Below, piece after piece: positions 45,085-54,635 of a stretch of DNA of 64,000 bases (positions within the stretch are counted from its first letter, which is position 1; every line of letters starts with the position of its first letter). The notes beneath the pieces were generated by a model. That model was not told the origin of the DNA and searched no databases. It saw only the letters and a list, made by a program, of their open reading frames with translations. This DNA comes from Cellvibrionaceae bacterium (GTDB taxonomy: Bacteria; Pseudomonadota; Gammaproteobacteria; Pseudomonadales; Cellvibrionaceae), in contig JANPZW010000013.1 in the NCBI GenBank assembly GCA_024707385.1, positions 629,465 to 693,464 on the forward strand, in the 5' to 3' direction. A program made the position numbers and the translations under genes.

Positions 45085-47216
45085 CGCACCCGCCGCCACA
45101 GGGTAACTTCCGCGAAGCTGTGCTGGTATTTGCGCCGGGTTTCGCGGATCACAAAGGGCACCTCCTGCACTTCGCCGACCCGTTGAAAATGCGCATCGAG
45201 AATCGCGTGCAGACCGTCCAGGGTGGTGAAGCTCTCGCCGTCCTTCTTGAAACCGCCCAGCCACTCCGCCCTGGGCGTGTGCTCCTCAAGCCATGTGTAG
45301 GGTGAGGCGATGAGCAGGATGCCGCCGGGATTGAGGCGCTCGTGCACCGCGCGGAGAAACTTAGCCGGGTCGTAGAGGCGGTCGATCAGGTTGGCAGCGA
45401 GGATAAGGTCGTAACCGCTGAATTGCGGCTTGAGGTTGCAGGCGTCCCCTTGCAGGAACGCCACCCGCTCGCGCACCTCGTCCAAACCAACATCGGCCAG
45501 ACTGCGGGTTTTATAGCTGACCAGCTCGCCCTCCTCGACCAGGGTGTAACGCAGACTGCCCTGTTCCACCAACTGGACGCCGAGGCCGATAAAGCGGGCG
45601 GAGAAATCGATGCCGGTGACCTGCTCGAAATGGCGCGCCAGTTCAAAGGTGGCGCGCCCGGCAGCGCAACCGAGATCCAAAGCCTGACCTCTTGAGCCCT
45701 CGCCCATGGTCTGTACGGCAATCCGGGTGAGCGCGCAGGGGAAATTCGGCACGCCGAAATACTCATCGCCGTAGTGAAACTCGGCGTATTCGGCGAGCAG
45801 TTTGTCTGTTTCGTAGTGCGACGCTGGCACAGGTTTCAGTTCCTCAGCTTGAACGTAACGAAAACCGGCATGCTGAAAAAAATGCCGCCGGAATGCGTAG
45901 CGGGCACTGCGCAGGGATTCATTGCCGCAGGAGATCCAGGAACCGCCCTTGATCAGGTTGTGGCGCTCATCGAAGGTCGGAGTGGTGAAGTCGTCATAGA
46001 TGGGGTGCACCTCAAAGCCTTCGAATGGATAGATGGGGGTTTCCGTCCACTGCCAGACATTGCCCACCACATCGTACAGCTCGCCCTGGCGAAAACGATT
46101 GACCGGACAGGCGGAGGCGAAATGATCCAGATGCAGATTGCCCGCCGCGGGCGCATCGCCAACCTCGCTCACGCCGGCGACATCGTACAAGCGATACCAC
46201 TCGTCCTCGGTGGGCAGGCGCACAGGTGTCCCGGTGGTGGCGCTTTTCCACTGACAGAACGCCTTGGCTTCGTGGTAATTCACTTCCGCCGGCCAATCCC
46301 AGGGCATGGCCACCTCTTCGGTCATCAGACGCAAACGCCACCCCTGCGCGTCAGGAATCCAAAAAGTCGGATGGTGCGCGTGGGTGAAGTCGCGCCAGCC
46401 GCGCCCCTCTTCCTGCCAGTAGTCGTCCACCTGATAACCACCGGCTTCGACGAACTGCAGAAATTCACCATTGCTGACAAGAAAGCGTCCCGCCTTGAAT
46501 GCCGCCACCTCGGCGCGGTGCTGGCCGTACTCGTTGTCCCAACCGTAATAGGGGTCCGCTTTGCTCTTTTCCAGCAACACTTCACCGGCGGGGATGCTCA
46601 CCCAGTCATTCTGCGGCGCGGCGCCGGTAGCGCGGCACGGCTGCCACGAGGGATGGGATTTGACGTGGGCGAGCTGGTGCTGGCGGATCAGCACCGAAGA
46701 AGTTTCCAGGTGGATGCGCTCGTGCTCGATCCCCATGACGATCGCCCACCAGGGGTGGTCCCAGTCCACCGGCGGCTCCAGCGGCGCGGTGTCGATGAGC
46801 GCCGTCACCAGCTCGCGCACCTGATCGCGGTAAGCCTTCACTTCTTGCGGGGTTGGCCAGTCGTAATGGCTGCTGTCCAGGTCGTCCCAGCTCATCTCAT
46901 CCACGCCCACGGCAAACAGGGATTCGAAACGCGGGTTGATGCGCTCATTGATCATGCGGGAGAGCATCAGCTTGTTGATGAAAAAGGTCGCGGTGTGGCC
47001 GTAATAGAAGATCAGCGGATGGCGCAGGCTGATGGGTTTGCTATAGAAGGCCGCGTCGTCCGCGAGGGTCTCGAACAGGGATTCGTAGCGGTCGAAGGTG
47101 GTGAGGAAATAGGCGCGGATCTGGCCGCGCAGCGATTCTGGATCTCGGCCATGCAACGCCGGATCTCGGCCGCGCAGATCCGGCGTGCGGGGGAAAACAA
47201 CGGGCTCGGCGTTCAC
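45081..47216 (-). CDS. ovoA: 5-histidylcysteine sulfoxide synthase with methyltransferase domain (OvoA)
   Basis: 711 residues, GTG start at 47216 with AAGGA upstream. DinB-like domain with the iron-binding HERIHLE (H-x3-H-x-E, res 165-171), a formylglycine-generating-enzyme (sulfatase-modifying) domain (res 200-455; RLPTEDEWYRLY, VVGNVWQWTETP, IKGGSWISCGNESLRSARYA) and a C-terminal SAM methyltransferase (ALDLGCAAGRATFEL, res 512-526). Joins cysteine to C5 of histidine with O2, and the methylase finishes ovothiol A. All three domains are present. Followed by the lyase gene. Confidence 0.94.
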   Translation of the reverse strand: MNAEPVVFPRTPDLRGRDPALHGRDPESLRGQIRAYFLTTFDRYESLFETLADDAAFYSKPISLRHPLIFYYGHTATFFINKLMLSRMINERINPRFESLFAVGVDEMSWDDLDSSHYDWPTPQEVKAYRDQVRELVTALIDTAPLEPPVDWDHPWWAIVMGIEHERIHLETSSVLIRQHQLAHVKSHPSWQPCRATGAAPQNDWVSIPAGEVLLEKSKADPYYGWDNEYGQHRAEVAAFKAGRFLVSNGEFLQFVEAGGYQVDDYWQEEGRGWRDFTHAHHPTFWIPDAQGWRLRLMTEEVAMPWDWPAEVNYHEAKAFCQWKSATTGTPVRLPTEDEWYRLYDVAGVSEVGDAPAAGNLHLDHFASACPVNRFRQGELYDVVGNVWQWTETPIYPFEGFEVHPIYDDFTTPTFDERHNLIKGGSWISCGNESLRSARYAFRRHFFQHAGFRYVQAEELKPVPASHYETDKLLAEYAEFHYGDEYFGVPNFPCALTRIAVQTMGEGSRGQALDLGCAAGRATFELARHFEQVTGIDFSARFIGLGVQLVEQGSLRYTLVEEGELVSYKTRSLADVGLDEVRERVAFLQGDACNLKPQFSGYDLILAANLIDRLYDPAKFLRAVHERLNPGGILLIASPYTWLEEHTPRAEWLGGFKKDGESFTTLDGLHAILDAHFQRVGEVQEVPFVIRETRRKYQHSFAEVTLWRRVR

Positions 47217-47308
47217 GGGTATTCCTTATAAGTAATGGCTCAACAACTGGCCGCGGGCGGGCCTGGGCAGTCTTATACGATACCGGTGGAGCAACCGGAC
47301 CAGCAGTC

Positions 47309-47839
47309 TCAGCCGCTGATGGCGGTTTCCTGCTCCTGAGCTTCCAGGTTGTAACCGAACTGTCGGCCCTCTTCGAGGAAATAGGCCGCCACCTGACCCG
47401 AGCGCTCTATGGCAAAGCGGTCGAGATAGTCGAACAGGCTCAGGCACTCTTCCTCGGCTCCGACGGGTGTCAGCCGCGAGGTCAGGTCCTGCAGTCGTTG
47501 CAGCAATACTTTTTCAATCGCCAGCTCCGCCGCGAGAATATGCTTGCGCACCAACTGCTCCTGCACGCGGGTGAAGCTACTGCTGGCGATCAGTTTGCCG
47601 CGCAGTTCGCGCAGTCCGCCGAGAAGTTCCTGATTGATGCCACCGACAATGGCGAGGGCCTCATCCAGGGCGGAAGGCTGGATGTGCAGGCGATTGGAGT
47701 CGATCCAGCAGAGCCACAGGATCATATCCACGTTGGCTCCGTAGACATCCTGTAATTCCAGGCATTTCTGCTTGATAGGTTCCTGGCCATAAAACCCTGT
47801 GGCGTAGGTCCACAGATTGCTTTTGATCTCAAGAGTCAT
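47309..47839 (-). CDS. TIGR02444/DUF2390-family protein
   Basis: 176 residues, ATG 47839 (a longer ATG at 47848 exists). NLWTYATGFYGQEPIKQKCL followed by ELQDVYGANVDMILWLCWID is the family hallmark. All-helical, cytoplasmic, function unknown. A common companion of ABC or DNA-repair genes in gammaproteobacteria. It sits 92 bases upstream of nothing in particular; ovoA follows. Confidence 0.8.
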   Translation of the reverse strand: MTLEIKSNLWTYATGFYGQEPIKQKCLELQDVYGANVDMILWLCWIDSNRLHIQPSALDEALAIVGGINQELLGGLRELRGKLIASSSFTRVQEQLVRKHILAAELAIEKVLLQRLQDLTSRLTPVGAEEECLSLFDYLDRFAIERSGQVAAYFLEEGRQFGYNLEAQEQETAISG

Positions 47840-48007
47840 GACGTTCACTCCTCATTATTATGTCCGGTGCATGCCGGTGTCCGTCGCGGCGGAGCGTAGG
47901 TGAGTCAGGCGCGGAAACGCGACGGCCTACACTACGCCGTCGGGTATTTTGCGTCCAGCTCGGACTTTTGCCGCACTGCGGGATTTTCCGCTGCAGCGCG
48001 AACGGGT

Positions 48008-48694
48008 TCATGTTTTGCGGAACAGCAGGTCCCAGACGCCGTGACCGAGGCGCTCACCGCGCGCTTCGAACTTGGTCTTGGGGCGGAATTCCGGCCGCTC
48101 GGCATAGTCCGCCGCTGTATTTTCCAGCCGCGGCTCAGCCTTCAGCACTTCCAACATGTGTTCGGCGTAGTTCTGCCAGTCGGTCGCCATATGCAGCAGC
48201 CCGCCCGGGCGCAGTTTGCGCGCGGCGAGCGCTACGAACTCCGCTTGCACTATGCGGCGCTTGTGGTGCTTTTTCTTGTGCCAGGGATCGGGAAAGTACA
48301 GCTGAAAGCGCGCCAGACTGGCGTCGGGCACACAATCCTCCAGCACATCCTTGGCGTCCGCCATATAGACCTTGAGATTGCGGACGCCCTCCTTGCCGGC
48401 CGTGTTGATCAATCTGCCTACACCCGGCGGGTGTACTTCGATACCGACAAAATTCACCCCGGGCTCCGCCTGGGCCATAGCCAAGAGGGAGTCGCCCATG
48501 CCGAAGCCGATCTCCAGGGCGATCGGGTTGTCGTTACCGAAGGCCGCCTGCACATTGAGCGGGCCGCCGAACAAGCTCAGGCCATAAGTCGGCCAATATT
48601 CGTCGAAGGCGCTGCGCTGGCCGTCGGTCATACGGCCGGCGCGAATCACAAAACTGCGGATGGATTTGGGTTTGAATTCGGGTTTGATTTCCAT
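48008..48694 (-). CDS. trmB: tRNA (guanine-N7)-methyltransferase TrmB
   Basis: 228 residues from ATG 48694 (a GTG at 48703 is an alternative). RSFVIRAGRMTDGQRSAFDE is the conserved N-terminal motif, IALEIGFGMGDSLLAMAQAE binds SAM, and LARFQLYFPDPWHKKKHHKR is the catalytic PDPWxKxxHxKRR motif. Makes m7G46 in tRNA. Intact. Confidence 0.95.
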   Translation of the reverse strand: MEIKPEFKPKSIRSFVIRAGRMTDGQRSAFDEYWPTYGLSLFGGPLNVQAAFGNDNPIALEIGFGMGDSLLAMAQAEPGVNFVGIEVHPPGVGRLINTAGKEGVRNLKVYMADAKDVLEDCVPDASLARFQLYFPDPWHKKKHHKRRIVQAEFVALAARKLRPGGLLHMATDWQNYAEHMLEVLKAEPRLENTAADYAERPEFRPKTKFEARGERLGHGVWDLLFRKT

Positions 48695-48718
48695 TGAAGA
48701 CACACTAAAGAAGAAAAA

Positions 48719-49402
48719 TTACCAGGCCAGCAGAGTCTGCTGTCTGAGCCAGGCCCTGTGGCTGGCGTAGTCCGGCATGACACTGGCCACCAACTGCCAG
48801 AACGCCGGGGAATGGTTAAAGTGGCGCAGATGCGCCAGCTCGTGCACCACTACGTAATCCACCACCGCGGGCGGCGCCATCATCAGCAGCCAGTTGAACT
48901 GCAGCTCGCCGCGGCGATTGCAGCTGCCCCAGCGGCTTTTGTAAAAGCGCACGCTAAAGCCGCGCGGCTCCACCCCCAAGAGCGGTGCCAGCGCCTTGAT
49001 GCGCGCCGGCAGATACACCTGCGCCTGACCGGCGAGCCAGCGGGCGATCTTGGCTTTGTACAACTGGGATTCGGCGCCGATCAGCAGCCTATCGCCGCTG
49101 CGCACCACCCCCACCGCCGGCCCGGTCGCCTCCAAGAGCAAGGTTTCACCGAGAAACGGCAACTCAACACCGGGGCCGAACTGCAATCCCGATTGCTGCG
49201 CGATGGACTTGCGCTGCAGTTCGAGATGTTTGGTGATCCAGCGGGTTTTCTGCGCGACAAAAGCGCGGATTTCCGCCATGGAGGCGCGCACCGGCGCGCT
49301 CACCGTCACTTCGCCGCGATGTACTTTGATGCCGATAGAGCGCCGCCGTGCCGAGCGTTTCAGCTGGGCGTGCAGATCGGCGGTGATCGGAATCAGGGTC
49401 AT
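48719..49402 (-). CDS. YgjP-type (DUF45/SprT-like) metallopeptidase
   Basis: 227 residues. Zinc site HELAHLRHFNHSPAFW (HExxH plus downstream His) near the C-terminus, SVRFYKSRWGSCNRRGELQF before it, as in YgjP/M48-M78-like proteins. N-terminal strand-rich part (HRGEVTVSAPVRASMAEIRA). It overlaps the methyltransferase gene upstream by 4 bases. Substrate unknown. Confidence 0.9.
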   Translation of the reverse strand: MTLIPITADLHAQLKRSARRRSIGIKVHRGEVTVSAPVRASMAEIRAFVAQKTRWITKHLELQRKSIAQQSGLQFGPGVELPFLGETLLLEATGPAVGVVRSGDRLLIGAESQLYKAKIARWLAGQAQVYLPARIKALAPLLGVEPRGFSVRFYKSRWGSCNRRGELQFNWLLMMAPPAVVDYVVVHELAHLRHFNHSPAFWQLVASVMPDYASHRAWLRQQTLLAW

Positions 49403-50610
49403 GGTGCAGGTCGTCGCAAATGCGCCAGCAATTCAACGTGAGGCGTTTGGGGGAACAGGTCCACCGGCTGCAATTCTTCCAGGCGATAACCCGCTGCGAG
49501 AAAATCCTTCAAATCTCTGGAAAAGGTCGCCAAATCACAGGAAATATAAAAAACGTCGCGCAAACGGCTGCGCCGATCGAACAGGCCGGTGCGGCATTTG
49601 AGCCCGTCCCGCGGCGGGTCGAGCACGAGTATCTCCACCGCGCGCTGTTGCTGGACCAGGCCGGTAAAGGCGGCTTCATCAAACAGGTCGCAGGTCTTAG
49701 CCGTCACACCGGGCAAATTCCTGGCTTGCAGTGCCGCTATAGCCTCCGGCACCGCCTCCACGGCCATGATGGCTTCGAACCCAACCGCGGCTATGACCTC
49801 GGTGAAATTGCCTGAGCCGGCGAACAGCTCCAGCACCGGCCGCTGGCGCGGGAGCGCGTCCAAACGCTCCTGCAACCAAGCGCGCATCGCTTGATTTTGC
49901 TGCTGATTGGCTTGTTGAAACGGCAAACGCTTGTTAACACTTACTTCCGCACAAGATACCGATTCGTCTATATCGATAGTCGTCCAATCCTGTTTTCCCC
50001 GCGGGGTCCAGGCAGGGTTGGGCAGCTGGTGCCGCAGCGCTCTAAGGATTGTGCGATTGTGCTCGCTCAATACCAGGCAATCGTCCACCGCCACCAGCTG
50101 GCGCTGGGCGTTGGCGACAAAACCCAATTCGCGACCGTCCGTTTTCAATTGCGCCCGCACCCGGTAACCCAGAGGCTCCGGTGCGGCCAGGATCGGGCGG
50201 ACGGGCGCACCCGGTAACAGCCGGTGGATCGCCTGCTCCACCCGCTCCTGCTTGGCGTGCAACTGGGCGGCGTAGGTGACAAACATCCAGGCGCAGCCGC
50301 CGCACTGATTCGCGCCAAAACCATGGAAAGGGCACGGAGGATGGATGCGCGCCGGGCTGGCCTCCAGCACCTCTATCAGTTCCGCGATAGCGTATTGGCT
50401 TTTCAGCTCTTTGACTTTGACGCGCACGCGTTCACCCAGCCACGCGCCGGGGACAAAAACGCGCCGGCCATCCGGGTGTGCCACCACGGCATTGCCGGTC
50501 TCCGCCAAAGCGATTACCTGAGCTTCAAAGATTTGCCCCACACCCTCCGCGCGGGTGGCGGGTGGGCGACGGCTGGTGATAAAACGCGGGCCTGATTTTT
50601 TCTGCGCCAC
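49399..50610 (-). CDS. 23S rRNA uracil-C5-methyltransferase, RumA/RlmD type
   Basis: 403 residues, GTG start overlapping the mtfA stop (TAGTG). TRAM domain (res 30-85, AQVIALAETGNAVVAHPDGR), [4Fe-4S] cysteines in CPFHGFGANQCGGC plus DDCLV, SAM motif VLELFAGSGNFTEV, DPPRDGLK and catalytic Cys in FYISCDLATFSRDL. The family includes RlmC, RlmD and TrmA; iron-sulfur cysteines and TRAM favour RlmD, but the target base cannot be shown. Confidence 0.9.
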   Translation of the reverse strand: MAQKKSGPRFITSRRPPATRAEGVGQIFEAQVIALAETGNAVVAHPDGRRVFVPGAWLGERVRVKVKELKSQYAIAELIEVLEASPARIHPPCPFHGFGANQCGGCAWMFVTYAAQLHAKQERVEQAIHRLLPGAPVRPILAAPEPLGYRVRAQLKTDGRELGFVANAQRQLVAVDDCLVLSEHNRTILRALRHQLPNPAWTPRGKQDWTTIDIDESVSCAEVSVNKRLPFQQANQQQNQAMRAWLQERLDALPRQRPVLELFAGSGNFTEVIAAVGFEAIMAVEAVPEAIAALQARNLPGVTAKTCDLFDEAAFTGLVQQQRAVEILVLDPPRDGLKCRTGLFDRRSRLRDVFYISCDLATFSRDLKDFLAAGYRLEELQPVDLFPQTPHVELLAHLRRPAP

Positions 50611-51484
50611 TAGGTGCCCACCTGTTTTGCCGCCGCTTTCACCCGCTTGGGCGCGACCTTAGGTCGCCATTCCCGCGGGTCCACCTGGTAGTAAGCGAGC
50701 AGTTCGGTGAAGAGCTCCGGGTGCTCTTCAGACAGCAAATCCGGCTCTTCGAAGAAGCTCTCGGTGGCCACGGCGAAAAACTCCGCCGGATTGGTGGCGC
50801 CGTAGGTGTCGAGCACCGTCTCGGCGCCGAAGTAGGCGTGCTCGCGCAGGGAGTTGAACTCGCGGGAGAGGATCGTCGCCCAGCTGCCGTAGGCGCCTTT
50901 GCTGCGCAACAGGGGGCGCCGTTCATGCTGCCGGATTCCGCATCCAGCTGATGGGCGAATTCATGCAGCACCACATTGCGGCCGTCGTTGAAGTCGTACA
51001 CCCCCTGCTGCACGTCGTCCCAGGAGAGAATCACCCGGCCGTTGTTCCAGGCCTCACCGACGAGCACGCCGTCCTCGCTGGTCACCACCCCGGCGGCATC
51101 CTCGACGGTATGACGCACGACAAACTCCGCCGGATACAGATAGATCCAGCGCACGTTCTGGAATTCGAGCGTGGGGCGGTTGAGCAGCAGCAGGGACGCG
51201 CAGGCGGCGATGGTGATGCGCATTTCATCGGTCACCACCAGACCGGCGCAACCGACAAATTCTTTAGTGAAAAGAAAGCGCCTGATATGGGCCTGCAGCT
51301 GTTGCTGCAGCGGTGCCGGCATATAGTCGTAGTGCGGCAGCGCCTTGCGCACCAGACTCAACCAGCCGGAGGGAAACTCCGCATGGCGCGCCTTATGCCA
51401 GCGGTATTGCCGCCACGCCCAGGAGCCCAGCAGTGCGCAGGCGAGACCACCGACGATGACATAAAACAGGACGGGGTCGCGCAT
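50610..51484 (-). CDS. mtfA: MtfA-family zinc peptidase (M90); apparent frameshift
   Basis: Corrected length 291 residues. N-terminal membrane helix (VLFYVIVGGLACALLGSWAW), then IRRFLFTKEFVGCAGLVVTD, GRVILSWDDVQQGVYDFNDG and the zinc motif VVLHEFAHQLDAESG. The frame breaks at five G (50912-50916); one more base joins NGAP to LLRSKGAYGSWATILSREFN and the second metal-site Glu region TNPAEFFAVATESFFEEPDL. Known MtfA sequesters Mlc in E. coli and links to glucose uptake. The N-terminal helix is a variant common outside enterics. Confidence 0.88.
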
Positions 51485-51552
51485 ACAGGATCAGGAGCTC
51501 AAAAAAACCGGAGGGTCGGAATTGTACAACCTGACGCCAGCGTATCAAACCG

Positions 51553-51571
51553 GACCCGCCGAAGGCGGGTC
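51553..51571 (-). terminator. Hairpin after the DUF481 gene
   Basis: GACCCGCC / GGCGGGTC, 8 pairs, loop of 3. On the minus strand CGGTTTGAT follows. It lies 12 bases after the DUF481 stop. Confidence 0.6.
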
Positions 51572-51583
51572 ACGAAACGGCCA

Positions 51584-52377
51584 TCAGAAGCTGTAGACGA
51601 GGGTCACGGCGGTCTGGCGATCCGAGCTGACGCGATCTTCAGGGACCTCGGAATTGTGGGTGATGGTGAAGGACAGTTTCATCGCCAACGCCTGATAGAT
51701 ATTGGCGGTCACGGCGGACTCGGCCTTAGTCTTGGTATTGGCGCCGGACTCCAAGGCGATATCGCTGGCAAAGGTCTGGGTAAACTTGGCCGTCTCGCTG
51801 AAATCGTACTGATAGAGGGCGGAGACACGCACCATGGCGGGCTCTTCGGTGATGTTGTCGGTCACCAGGGTGCCGTCCGCCGCGCGGACTTCATCGGTGC
51901 GGCTGAACGACATACCGGGACCGACGCTGTAGTCGAGAAACGAACTGGCACCCTGGAACAGGCGGTCGGAATAACCCACAGCGACCGACGCCTGGTAGTC
52001 GTAGCCGGAAAAATGGTCTTCCTCATAGGAGCCAAACACAAAAAGCGCGCGGTGCTGGCTGTCGAGTTTGTAATCCGCCTGGGCCGAGCCAAAGTATTTT
52101 TCCGCCGTCACCTGGCTCTCACTCCAGGTTTCCCCGCCCTGCTCCACCTCAAGCTGGTCCTCTTTGTAGAGCGCTTCAAGCACATATTGATTGCGCCAGC
52201 GTGTCAGCTCGTGTTTCAGATTCAGTTTCGCCTTCAAGGCGGTGGAATCGGTATTGCCTGAGGTGGCGAGCAGCCCCAGTTCAGCATCCGCGGCCCATGG
52301 CTTTTCCGGCGCCTGTGCAAATGCCTGAGCAGCCAATGCCGAGGTGGCCAGCACAGCCACCGAAATGCTTTTTTCAT
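51584..52377 (-). CDS. DUF481-family outer-membrane barrel; apparent frameshift in the signal peptide
   Basis: Corrected length 264 residues. ATG 52377 is followed by a run of six A (read as T at 52369-52374). One more base gives MKKSISVAVLATSALAAQAF followed by A|QAPEK, a textbook signal peptide, instead of the GTG frame starting at 52360. Then DAELGLLATSGNTDSTALKA, HRALFVFGSYEEDHFSGYDY and regular strands, ending VTLVYSF with terminal Phe. DUF481 proteins are probable salt- or stress-linked barrels. Function not established. Confidence 0.88.
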
Positions 52378-52464
52378 GACGAACTCCTAGTTGTTGTTTT
52401 GGTTAAAAAAGATCTTGGTTTCAAGTAAGCGTTGGTTTTTGGTTACAGATAAACGCCGGTGGTT

Positions 52465-52520
52465 GGTTGTGGGTAGTTGGTTGTGGGTAGTTAGCTGTGG
52501 GTAGTTAGTTCTGGATAGTC
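52465..52520. repeat. Four tandem copies of a 14-base unit
   Basis: GGTTGTGGGTAGTT at 52465-52478 and again at 52479-52492 (identical), then AGCTGTGGGTAGTT and AGTTCTGGATAGTC. They lie between the ROK gene and the DUF481 start, in a 170-base gap. May be upstream of, or in the leader of, neither gene's obvious promoter. Confidence 0.85.
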
Positions 52521-52550
52521 GGTTGCACGGAAAAACAGGTGGGAGGTAAA

Positions 52551-53433
52551 TCAGGGCAGCTGCGCCAGGGCTATGGCCCCCAGCGCCCCGGCCATGCTAC
52601 CCAAACCGGGGCCGGTAATGAAGGATTCCATCTCGGCGTGTTGATCGCCGAGGTAGCCATTGATCTTGGCGAGGTAGGCACGCCGCACCATGGGCAGCAA
52701 TGCTTCCCGCTCCATCACGCCGCCGCCTAATACAATACGCTGGGGCGAGTAGACCAGCGCCAGGTTCACGCACATGATCGCCAGATAGTGCGCCTGCAGC
52801 TCCCAGGCCGGGTGATGATCCGGCATGGACTGGGGGCTTTGCTGCCAACGCTGCTGCAGGGCAGGGCCGGCGGCCAGCCCTTCCAGACAGGCACCGTGAT
52901 AGGGACAGGCGCCGGAAAACGGATCGCTCGGGTGGCGCGGCACCAGCATATGGCCCGCCTCCGGGTGCATAGCTCCGTGCACCAGCCTGCCATCGACCAT
53001 CACCCCCGCGCCTATACCAGTGCCAACGGTGACATAGATCGCGTTTTCCATCCCCTGCGCCGCACCCCAACGCCGCTCCGCCATCAAGGCGCCGTTGACG
53101 TCCGTATCAAAACGGATGGGCAACCCCAGCGCGCGCTGAAAATAGCCGACCAAGTCGGTGTCAGTCCAATTAGGCTTGGGGGTGGAGGTGATAAAGCCGT
53201 AGGTCGGTGAGTCGCGCCGCAGATCCACCGGGCCAAAGCTGGCGATTCCCAGCGCGGCGAATGGCCCGTGCTCGGCCTGCGCGGCAAGAAAAATCCCGGC
53301 AGGCATCCAGCGTCGCCCCTGGGTAGGTGACCGGGACTTTGGTATGGGCCAGCACCTGGTCCGGGCCGCGCGCCACCAAGCACTTGAACTCCGTACCGCC
53401 AGCGTCTATGCCGGCGTAGATGGGCTCATTCAT
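52551..53433 (-). CDS. ROK-family sugar kinase; apparent frameshift
   Basis: Corrected length 293 residues from ATG 53433. Phosphate-1 motif IYAGIDAGGTEFKCLVARG, GIASFGPVDL, GTGIGAGVMVDG (phosphate-2), zinc-binding GACPYHGACLEGLAAGPAL and ALVYSPQRIVLGGGVM. The frame breaks at five A (53289-53293; one fewer joins DACRDF to LAAQAEHGPFAALGIASFGP). Probably glucokinase or fructokinase; no DNA-binding domain, so not a repressor. It overlaps the upstream JetD-like gene by 8 bases, which suggests one transcript. Confidence 0.88.
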
Positions 53434-54574
53434 GCAGCGCCTCTCCCTGCCAGAGCAGCGCCGATACATTGATCGCCTCTTGGTCGACAAACGCCAGCTG
53501 CTCTTCGATGGCGGGCAGTAGCACATAGTCGGCATAGGGACAGTCCGTACCACCCGGATGATATTGCCTGTCTTTTTCGCCGCCAACGGAAGAGTGGCCA
53601 CCCCCATCGCGCAAAATCGCCAACATCGGCTTGTAACCCGGCTGCCAGGCTTCCACCCCGGGGAACACCTGTTTCAACGCCGCCAGAATGGCCATCCCGG
53701 CAAAATCCAGATCGCCCCAGAAAAAGCAGGGCAACTGCCGGTGCCCAAGCCAGAACTCGATGAAACGCTCGCGCTCGGTGAGACTGACGAGGTTGACATA
53801 AGAGAACACCGCTTGGCCGACCTCCCGCACCCGCAGCGCAGCGCCGCGAAAGCCCGCCAGATAGATCAGACCGGTTTTGGCCGGCGCTTGCGCGACCAGA
53901 CCGAGATAGGTGTCCTGGTTTTCGACAAACAGGATTTCTTCGAACTGCTCCGGCAGATACACCGAGAGCAGCAACGGGCGGCTGACAATTTTTTTGGCCA
54001 GACTCGGAAATGTGGCGAGCAGCAGCAGGTCGCGCCGGTCGAGAAATTTCGACGCTCCCCAAAAGCAGCGCGCCGACAGCTGGCGCAGCGTCATCGGCTG
54101 TTGTTCGAGGACCGCAGGGATCGACGCGAAAGCCGCTGCCAGTTGCTCGTAGGTACGACCAGGAAAACGCAGAACCTCGCGTCGCAGCGCCTCACCACCG
54201 TCTTCAAATACGTGCAGATGGCGGGCGAGCGCTGTATTCCACAAGTGCTGACGGGGATCGAAGGCGGGCCGTTCCAACCACAAGCGTACCGTTTCCTCGG
54301 CTTCGTATTTCAGCTGGATCAGGCCGTCGTCGTAGTCGTTATTACCCGGCCGCTGGCGGGCTTTGAGTTTGAGGTCCAACACGCCGATTTTCGCCAGATG
54401 CTGGAGGTCCTCCCACACCACCTCCACCTGACTCTGATCGGCAAAGTCGTAAAGCTCCGGGGTTTCCCGGGCGGAACATTTGAGCTGCCAGCGCATGCGA
54501 CCGGAATCTGCTTTGTCCAGCAGGCGATGCAGCAAGGCGTGGGTTTCTTCAGTCAACAGAGGTGCTTCACTCAT
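53426..54574 (-). CDS. Wadjet JetD-like protein (DUF2220/Toprim), orphan
   Basis: 382 residues, ATG 54574. N-terminal winged-helix-like region (res 1-100), middle LRQLSARCFWGASKFLDRRD (res 163-182) as in JetD DUF3322-type segments, and a C-terminal Toprim nuclease core: the metal Glu in EEILFVENQDTYLGL (Glu 218) and DxD in FFWGDLDFAGMAIL (287-290). JetD is the nuclease of Wadjet plasmid-defence systems. No JetA, JetB or SMC-like JetC lies within the window, so this is a single-gene relative; its role alone is unknown. It overlaps a sugar kinase gene. Confidence 0.75.
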   Translation of the reverse strand: MSEAPLLTEETHALLHRLLDKADSGRMRWQLKCSARETPELYDFADQSQVEVVWEDLQHLAKIGVLDLKLKARQRPGNNDYDDGLIQLKYEAEETVRLWLERPAFDPRQHLWNTALARHLHVFEDGGEALRREVLRFPGRTYEQLAAAFASIPAVLEQQPMTLRQLSARCFWGASKFLDRRDLLLLATFPSLAKKIVSRPLLLSVYLPEQFEEILFVENQDTYLGLVAQAPAKTGLIYLAGFRGAALRVREVGQAVFSYVNLVSLTERERFIEFWLGHRQLPCFFWGDLDFAGMAILAALKQVFPGVEAWQPGYKPMLAILRDGGGHSSVGGEKDRQYHPGGTDCPYADYVLLPAIEEQLAFVDQEAINVSALLWQGEALHE

Positions 54575-54635
54575 AGTCCAATTCCTTGCTGGCTTGGGGG
54601 AACCTCAACTTAATATGAGCGAAAAAAAGCGGTGA

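Noticed and set aside
45774..47231. 485-codon antisense frame over ovoA
   Set aside because: OvoA matches its family from end to end; the antisense frame has no recognisable motif.
52551..54574. A full Wadjet defence system around the JetD-like gene
   Set aside because: Neighbours are a sugar kinase and rpoH; no JetA, JetB or SMC-type JetC sequence is in the window.
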